From NCBI GenBank assembly GCA_002841605.1, contig PHAF01000062.1, positions 1-10,444 of the forward strand: a DNA stretch of 10,444 nt. The letters are read 5' to 3'. A program made the translations under genes and the position numbers. Below the pieces are notes generated by a model. That model was not told the DNA's origin and did no database searches. It worked only from the letters and a program-made list of their open reading frames with translations. This DNA is from Firmicutes bacterium HGW-Firmicutes-10 (lineage in GTDB: Bacteria > Bacillota_I > Bacilli_A > Erysipelotrichales > Erysipelotrichaceae). Below are positions 5,987 to 10,444 of the stretch, one piece after another; within the stretch, counting starts at the first letter, position 1, and every line of letters begins with the position of its first letter.

Positions 5987-6631
5987 TTACTTCACCTCTT
6001 TCGTTTTCTTCGCCGGACGAGTCCGTAAGTACTCGACTCCGGCTGCAATCACCGCAAAGGTCAAAAATGCACCGGTCGGTTGTGAAAACATCGCAATGAC
6101 AAAGTTCTGAGGAATCAAACGAACTTCAAATATCATTTGTTGGGTAAAAGGATTGCTGAAATTAACAATACCGCTCGATAAGACTTGGCGGATGACTGAA
6201 ATCAAAATCAAACCAACCGTATAACCCAACCCCATACCGATACCGTCAATAGCAGAATCCAGAATCGTATTTTTCGAAGCAAATGCCTCAGCACGACCTA
6301 AGATGATACAGTTAACGACGATCAATGGGATAAAAACACCTAAAGCCACATAGAGATCAGTTGCATATGCCTGAATCAGTAATTCCGCAATTTTGACTAA
6401 TGTCGCGATGACGACGATGTACACCGGAATCCGAATTTCATCCGGAGTGATTTTACGCATGGCCGCTATGATGACGTTGGAAAGTGTCAAAACGGCGATA
6501 ACCGCTGCACCCATACCCACCGCATTGTTCAGTGTGGTTGAAATAGCCAATACGGAACACAAACCGAGATATAAGGCAAATACGGGATTTTCTCTTATGA
6601 AGCCGGCTTTAAAATTATCTAAACGATTCAT
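5987..6631 (-). CDS. rnfE: RnfE, membrane subunit of Rnf complex
   Basis: A 214-residue, six-helix membrane protein and the pseudo-symmetric partner of RnfA. It has the family N-terminus (RENPVFALYLGLCSVLAIST, with Cys25) and the second half-helix motif VVNCIILGRAEAFA with Cys108, expected to share the intramembrane [2Fe-2S] cluster with RnfA. The GRAEAFA motif, absent from RnfA, marks it as RnfE. A strong AGGGAGGG site precedes the ATG at 6631. Length is normal. Confidence 0.96.
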   Translation of the reverse strand: MNRLDNFKAGFIRENPVFALYLGLCSVLAISTTLNNAVGMGAAVIAVLTLSNVIIAAMRKITPDEIRIPVYIVVIATLVKIAELLIQAYATDLYVALGVFIPLIVVNCIILGRAEAFASKNTILDSAIDGIGMGLGYTVGLILISVIRQVLSSGIVNFSNPFTQQMIFEVRLIPQNFVIAMFSQPTGAFLTFAVIAAGVEYLRTRPAKKTKEVK

Positions 6632-6644
6632 CTTTTAGCCCTCC

Positions 6645-7562
6645 CTAGTCTTCGATCGCAGCGCGCAAAGCCCGTACTACGGATTCCGAAGTAAAGGTCG
6701 CACCACTGACGACATCGATGGAACTATCTTGATTGGTTATATCCAATCCGATGAATTGAGCCCAGAATTCTTCGGCATCGATCTTGTCACCGATACCGGC
6801 GGTATCATTCATCTCAACGAATTTTACAGAAACGACTTTTTTGGTCACTGTGTTGATTTTAATTTCAAATACATTGGCTTTTGCTCCATCATATCCTTCT
6901 AAGACACGATATCCGTTTCCATCAGCAATGAAAGTGACAACATCACCATCCACTGATTTACTTACAACGGTTCCCGCGTTTTTCGAGAAGATACCCACGG
7001 AAGCACCGAATTGCAACGGAGGGGTAACGACACCGCCTGTTCCCCCTTCAATACCCTTAAGCGCATTGAAGTGAACTTTGGCCGCGTTGATTCCTTTGAC
7101 GACTGCACCCGAAGTAACGGTAGCTCCGGATAAAGTTGCTATACCATCCGAAGTTGTTTTACCAACAACGCCGTCAATGAATTCCGGAGAATTTACACGG
7201 GTACCGATTCCTTGAGTATCTTTTAACTCAAGAATCGAAAGACCCACGATTTTCCCGTCATCGGCAAAGCCGATCAAAAACTTGATAGGAGCCGCATAGC
7301 CCAATACTTCAACTTTATAAGCGATTCCAACTCCTTGTGCCGTATAAGCCGCCTTGATAAGTCCGGATTCATCATCCTTGACTTCCAAAGGTGCAAAACT
7401 GGTAGCGGTCGGAAAGATGATTTGCAAATTCGCTTTTTCAGCGGCAATCGCATTTTCCGCAATGATTGGTGCCGTAATCCCATTGACAAATGCCAAGGCA
7501 CCCCCGGCAAGTGTACTGATAATCGCTAAGAACAAAGCGAAGTGTAATGCTTTTTTAACCAT
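6645..7562 (-). CDS. rnfG: RnfG with two FMN-binding domains
   Basis: RnfG is a membrane-anchored subunit carrying FMN covalently bound to Thr on the outer face. This 305-residue form has one N-terminal helix (about 5-26) and two tandem FMN-binding domains, against one in the usual 180-220 residue protein. Domain 1 (about 70-165) has LKDTQGIGTRV and LSGATVTS, candidate FMN Thr148. Domain 2 (about 185-303) has MNDTAGIGDKID and DVVSGATFTS, candidate Thr289. The motif read by the flavin transferase ApbE is D-x2-[ST]-G-A-[ST]; domain 2 keeps it, while in domain 1 the Asp position is Ala142. The start at 7562 follows GGAGGG over the end of rnfD. Confidence 0.94.
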   Translation of the reverse strand: MVKKALHFALFLAIISTLAGGALAFVNGITAPIIAENAIAAEKANLQIIFPTATSFAPLEVKDDESGLIKAAYTAQGVGIAYKVEVLGYAAPIKFLIGFADDGKIVGLSILELKDTQGIGTRVNSPEFIDGVVGKTTSDGIATLSGATVTSGAVVKGINAAKVHFNALKGIEGGTGGVVTPPLQFGASVGIFSKNAGTVVSKSVDGDVVTFIADGNGYRVLEGYDGAKANVFEIKINTVTKKVVSVKFVEMNDTAGIGDKIDAEEFWAQFIGLDITNQDSSIDVVSGATFTSESVVRALRAAIED

Positions 7563-7566
7563 GCGA

Positions 7567-9066
7567 TTACCCTCCCTTCTTCAATGTTTCGATGGCGAAA
7601 CGAACGGCACGGGCAGCCGAAACCGAAGTTATCGTTGCTCCGGAAACCGAGTCAACCGAGATCGATTCATCATCGATGGATAAACCTTTAAACTGATCCA
7701 AGAAAGTATCTGAATCTACTTTATCCCCAATACCTTTGGTATCTGAGAAAGTGATATACTTAACCGAAACGATCTTATTTTCAGCTGTATCGATTTTAAC
7801 TTCGAATACGTTCGGTTTAGCACCTTCATATCCGCCTTCCAAAACCGCATAACCTTTGGATGAAACCGTATAAGTAACAACATTTCCGTCCGTTACTGTA
7901 TTGGTCAACTCTGGGGTCGCCGTAGCAGTAGCGTTAGAGAAAATTCCAATCGGATCACCCAAGGTGATTACCGGAACTTCCGGTTCAGGCTCTTTTGGAA
8001 CGACCGGGACCATGATGTTAGCAATAAACACAAACAATAAAATACCGGTAAGACTCAGTGAAGCGATGGATATCGCATACTTTTTCATTTTCTGGATTTG
8101 CCAACCATCCGTTAAACGTTCAATGGTCGGTGTGAACATATTCATGATCAGAATCGAATACAATACGCCGCCCGGCAAATTCGCCTGAACACGGATCAGC
8201 ATTGTAATGATCCCGCAACCGATCGCAAATATCATGCGTCCGGTAGCAGATGTCGGATTGGTTACCGGATCTGTCAACATAAAGACAGCCCCAAACAGTA
8301 ATCCACCGGCTAAGATATGATATAGCGGATACCAGATGCCTAAACCGCGTACCAAAGCGATGACCGTAGCCAACACAAATACGGTACCGACATAAAACAC
8401 CGGAGCACGCCAGTCAAGAACTTTCCTAAATGCTAAGTAAACACCAAGGACGATAATTAGTAATGCGCTGGTCTCCCCGATACCTCCGGGATACCAACCA
8501 ACCAATAACCCCTGCAAACCTCCGAACTGAGCCAGCAGCTCACCCAATACAGTTTGATCTGTAACGATCCAACCTAAATTGGCAATCGAGCTGATCGGTG
8601 TAGGACCGGTCGTCATATCTACTGTCACCGCTGCCGCAAAAGAAGTCAGCATTGCTGCCCTTCCGGCTGCCGCAGGGTTAAAGATGTTATGGCCAAATCC
8701 GCCGAAGAGCAGTTTAGCAAAGAAAATCGCAAAGAATGACCCAAATGCCATCGCATAATACGTTGTGCTGATTGGAACCATCAATACCAGAATAATGGCT
8801 GTAACCCATGGGAATGAAGCAGATAGGTGTTTTTTAAAGTCTTTCTTCAAAAATACACACCATAACACTTCCACGATGGCTGCGACCAATACGGAAGTAG
8901 CCATCAGTCCCAAAGCATGGATAACATAACTCATTCCATATTCAACATAATAGAATGCCAAAGCAAATACGAATACCGCCAATAGTGCCAACGTCAGTTC
9001 AAACATGATTCCCTTGGTACTTTGAGTATCGCGGGCATTGGGTGACGGTCTGAATGTAAATTTCAT
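7567..9066 (-). CDS. rnfD: RnfD fused to extra helix and FMN-binding domain
   Basis: RnfD is the multi-helix membrane subunit with covalent FMN. Residues 1-329 are the usual RnfD: GGFGHNIFNPAAAGRA (122-137), the flavinylation site VDMTTGPTPI with Thr156, LTDPVTNPTSATG (264-276), and LIMNMFTPTIE near the canonical C-terminus. The protein then continues to 499 residues, against about 310-350 normally. An added helix (330-350), a Pro/Glu-rich linker (352-366) and an FMN-binding domain (about 369-495) with SDTKGIGDKVD and DSVSGATITS (candidate FMN Thr478) follow. The extra helix would place this domain on the outer face, where ApbE works. The core site reads TGPT where SGAT is usual. GGGGGA lies seven bases before the ATG. 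Confidence 0.95.
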   Translation of the reverse strand: MKFTFRPSPNARDTQSTKGIMFELTLALLAVFVFALAFYYVEYGMSYVIHALGLMATSVLVAAIVEVLWCVFLKKDFKKHLSASFPWVTAIILVLMVPISTTYYAMAFGSFFAIFFAKLLFGGFGHNIFNPAAAGRAAMLTSFAAAVTVDMTTGPTPISSIANLGWIVTDQTVLGELLAQFGGLQGLLVGWYPGGIGETSALLIIVLGVYLAFRKVLDWRAPVFYVGTVFVLATVIALVRGLGIWYPLYHILAGGLLFGAVFMLTDPVTNPTSATGRMIFAIGCGIITMLIRVQANLPGGVLYSILIMNMFTPTIERLTDGWQIQKMKKYAISIASLSLTGILLFVFIANIMVPVVPKEPEPEVPVITLGDPIGIFSNATATATPELTNTVTDGNVVTYTVSSKGYAVLEGGYEGAKPNVFEVKIDTAENKIVSVKYITFSDTKGIGDKVDSDTFLDQFKGLSIDDESISVDSVSGATITSVSAARAVRFAIETLKKGG

Positions 9067-9078
9067 TTTCGTGTCCCC

Positions 9079-10365
9079 CTATTTCTTCAATGCCAAGATT
9101 CGTTTGGCACGACGGACACCCTCGGTCACATCCAGTTTGGACGGACAGACATAGGTGCACAAACCGCACTCGATGCAATCATTGACATTCAGTTTTTCAA
9201 TCAAATCGATATTTTTAGCCTTTTCCGCATTGTTGATGCGAACAGGCAATAATCCCGCAGGACAAGTATCATTACAACGTCCGCAACGCAAACATTCAAT
9301 GGTATCCAACGGACGAGTCTTTAAAATCGTGATGGCATTTGTATAGGGTGTGGTAACGAATTGATCATTCGTAATAGTTTTACCCATCATCGGACCACCG
9401 GCAATACAGGAGATTTCTTCTGAAGTATAACCCCCCAGTTGAGCAACGATATCCGCAGCCTTCATACCGACCGGAACGAGAACATTGGCTGGCTTAGCAA
9501 CGCCATCACCACTGACTGTAACCATTTTTTCAATGATCGGCTGACCTTTAAGTGCTTGAGCAAAAGCAATGGCCGTCGTTGCATTATTAACAACAACACC
9601 GACTTCACCCGGTAACTTATTGTAACGTTTTTTGAAAACCTGATAAACCAAAGTACGTTCCCATCCCATCGGGTACATATCCGGTACTGCTTTGATTTCA
9701 ATTGAAGGTATACCTGCAGTGGCTTCTTTTAACTTAACCAGCAGTTCCTTCTTTGTCTCTTTTACCGCGATCATCGCTTTCTTGCCCTCAGCCGCTTTAA
9801 GCATCGCCTGAGTACCTGTGATCAAATCTGCAATATTTTCTTCAATCATCCGATAATCAGCGGTGATATAAGGTTCGCACTCTACACCGTTGATCAATAC
9901 AGTGTCGACGTTTTTCGCAAACTTATATTTAATATAAGTAGGAAAACCCGCACCACCGCAACCGACGATACCTGCATTCATCATAAAATCAATCAATTCC
10001 TGACGTGAAGCCTCTTGCCAGTTTAAAGGCGCAAACGCTTCTGTCTTCTCGTACAACCCATCATTTTCTATAACAAAATGATCCAACGGTTTCAACAAGC
10101 CATGCATAACTTTTTGTATGCCTTTGACTGTGCCGGAAACCGGAGAAAACAATGGAACCGTCATGTTATCATTTCTGACAGCCAATTTCGTATTTACCAA
10201 TACGCGATCTCCCTCTTTAACAAACAACTCAAAACTCGTTGAATTAAAGTTGAAAATCGGAATGTAAACCATCTTTGGTGCCGTCAAGCGGACGATTTCA
10301 TTGTAATTTGTCAATTCCTTGTGTCCTTCGACATGTTTTTTCATTGGACCAATCCATATTGACAT
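9079..10365 (-). CDS. rnfC: RnfC, NADH-binding Fe-S subunit of Rnf
   Basis: RnfC is the cytoplasmic peripheral subunit that binds FMN and NAD(H) and contains two [4Fe-4S] clusters. The 428 residues show the family's order: an N-terminal barrel-sandwich part (PLFSPVSGTVKGI, 71-83), the Gly-rich nucleotide site GCGGAGFPT (135-143), the FMN-site motif NGVECEPYITAD (159-170), an SLBB-like region (about 280-320), and two ferredoxin motifs. The cysteines are C358, C361, C364 and C368, then C397, C400, C403 and C407, each followed by Pro. All are intact and length is normal, so the NADH end of the complex looks functional, in contrast to RnfB. It heads the operon; AAGGTGA (10371-10377) is six bases before the ATG. 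Confidence 0.97.
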   Translation of the reverse strand: MSIWIGPMKKHVEGHKELTNYNEIVRLTAPKMVYIPIFNFNSTSFELFVKEGDRVLVNTKLAVRNDNMTVPLFSPVSGTVKGIQKVMHGLLKPLDHFVIENDGLYEKTEAFAPLNWQEASRQELIDFMMNAGIVGCGGAGFPTYIKYKFAKNVDTVLINGVECEPYITADYRMIEENIADLITGTQAMLKAAEGKKAMIAVKETKKELLVKLKEATAGIPSIEIKAVPDMYPMGWERTLVYQVFKKRYNKLPGEVGVVVNNATTAIAFAQALKGQPIIEKMVTVSGDGVAKPANVLVPVGMKAADIVAQLGGYTSEEISCIAGGPMMGKTITNDQFVTTPYTNAITILKTRPLDTIECLRCGRCNDTCPAGLLPVRINNAEKAKNIDLIEKLNVNDCIECGLCTYVCPSKLDVTEGVRRAKRILALKK

Positions 10366-10444
10366 TCAATTCACCTTACCCTCTCTTTAGCCATTGGATA
10401 AACAGATAAAGCAAGCAAATCGCTTGACAGTGCCATTTATTCAA
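10366..10444 (-). other. Upstream region of the rnf operon, cut by window
   Basis: These 79 bases lie before rnfC and hold its AAGGTGA ribosome site next to the gene. On the minus strand CAAGC-GATTT-GCTTG (10412-10426) is a small inverted repeat. I find no convincing -35/-10 pair, no riboswitch core and no coding sequence. The promoter is probably beyond the right edge. Confidence 0.4.

Noticed and set aside
6784..7074. Plus-strand open frame antisense to rnfG
   Set aside because: It mirrors the rnfG coding frame and has no motif or context of its own.
4915..10365. Na+-translocating NADH:quinone reductase (Nqr) instead of Rnf
   Set aside because: There is no NqrF, and the RnfC cysteine motifs plus the RnfB Fe-S domain and gene order are those of Rnf.
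10412..10426. Inverted repeat upstream of rnfC as a riboswitch or terminator
   Set aside because: The stem is only five pairs, with no T-run and no conserved riboswitch core; the window ends too soon to judge.

Overview
The window looks like chromosomal DNA of a low-to-moderate-GC anaerobic member of the Bacillota (Firmicutes). Reasons: strong purine-rich Shine-Dalgarno sites (AGGAGG, GGAGGG and GGAGGT types), TGA used as stop, tightly packed operons, an Rnf complex in the clostridial order C-D-G-E-A-B, a compact Gram-positive-style Tad locus with no secretin, and a type III pantothenate kinase. Several features would suit an Erysipelotrichia-like lineage, but the taxon is a guess. Every gene I accept is on the minus strand, so transcription runs from high to low coordinates.

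Region 1 (10365 to 4915) is a complete-looking rnf operon: rnfC, rnfD, rnfG, rnfE, rnfA, an undescribed 57-codon cysteine-rich membrane microprotein, and rnfB. It ends at a clear intrinsic terminator (4881-4909). Rnf normally passes electrons between ferredoxin and NAD+ while moving Na+ or H+ across the membrane. This version is remodelled. RnfB is only 106 residues and lacks all of its ferredoxin-type cluster domains. A small protein with a C-x2-C-x4-C motif, the same spacing as in RnfB, is inserted just before it. RnfD carries an extra transmembrane helix plus a C-terminal FMN-binding domain. RnfG has two FMN-binding domains, the second closely resembling the RnfD extension. The complex thus has four candidate covalent-FMN threonines instead of the usual two, and far fewer Fe-S sites on RnfB.

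Region 2 (4827 to 688) is a seven-gene, overlapping Tad/Flp-type pilus or secretion operon. In transcription order it holds a small pseudopilin-like protein, a CpaB/RcpC-like SAF protein, a TadA/CpaF ATPase, TadB-like and TadC-like platform proteins, a 48-residue Flp-like protein, and a TadE-like protein. It is bracketed by terminators (4881-4909 and 667-688). No prepilin peptidase, secretin or TadZ/CpaE is present, and the pilin-like proteins have almost no leader peptide.

Region 3 (605 to the left edge) is the 5' two thirds or so of coaX (type III pantothenate kinase, coenzyme A synthesis), probably with its own promoter in the 605-667 gap. Stretches without genes are all short (605-688, 4828-4914, 10366-10444). 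I saw no tRNA, rRNA, insertion sequence, CRISPR array or recognisable riboswitch.
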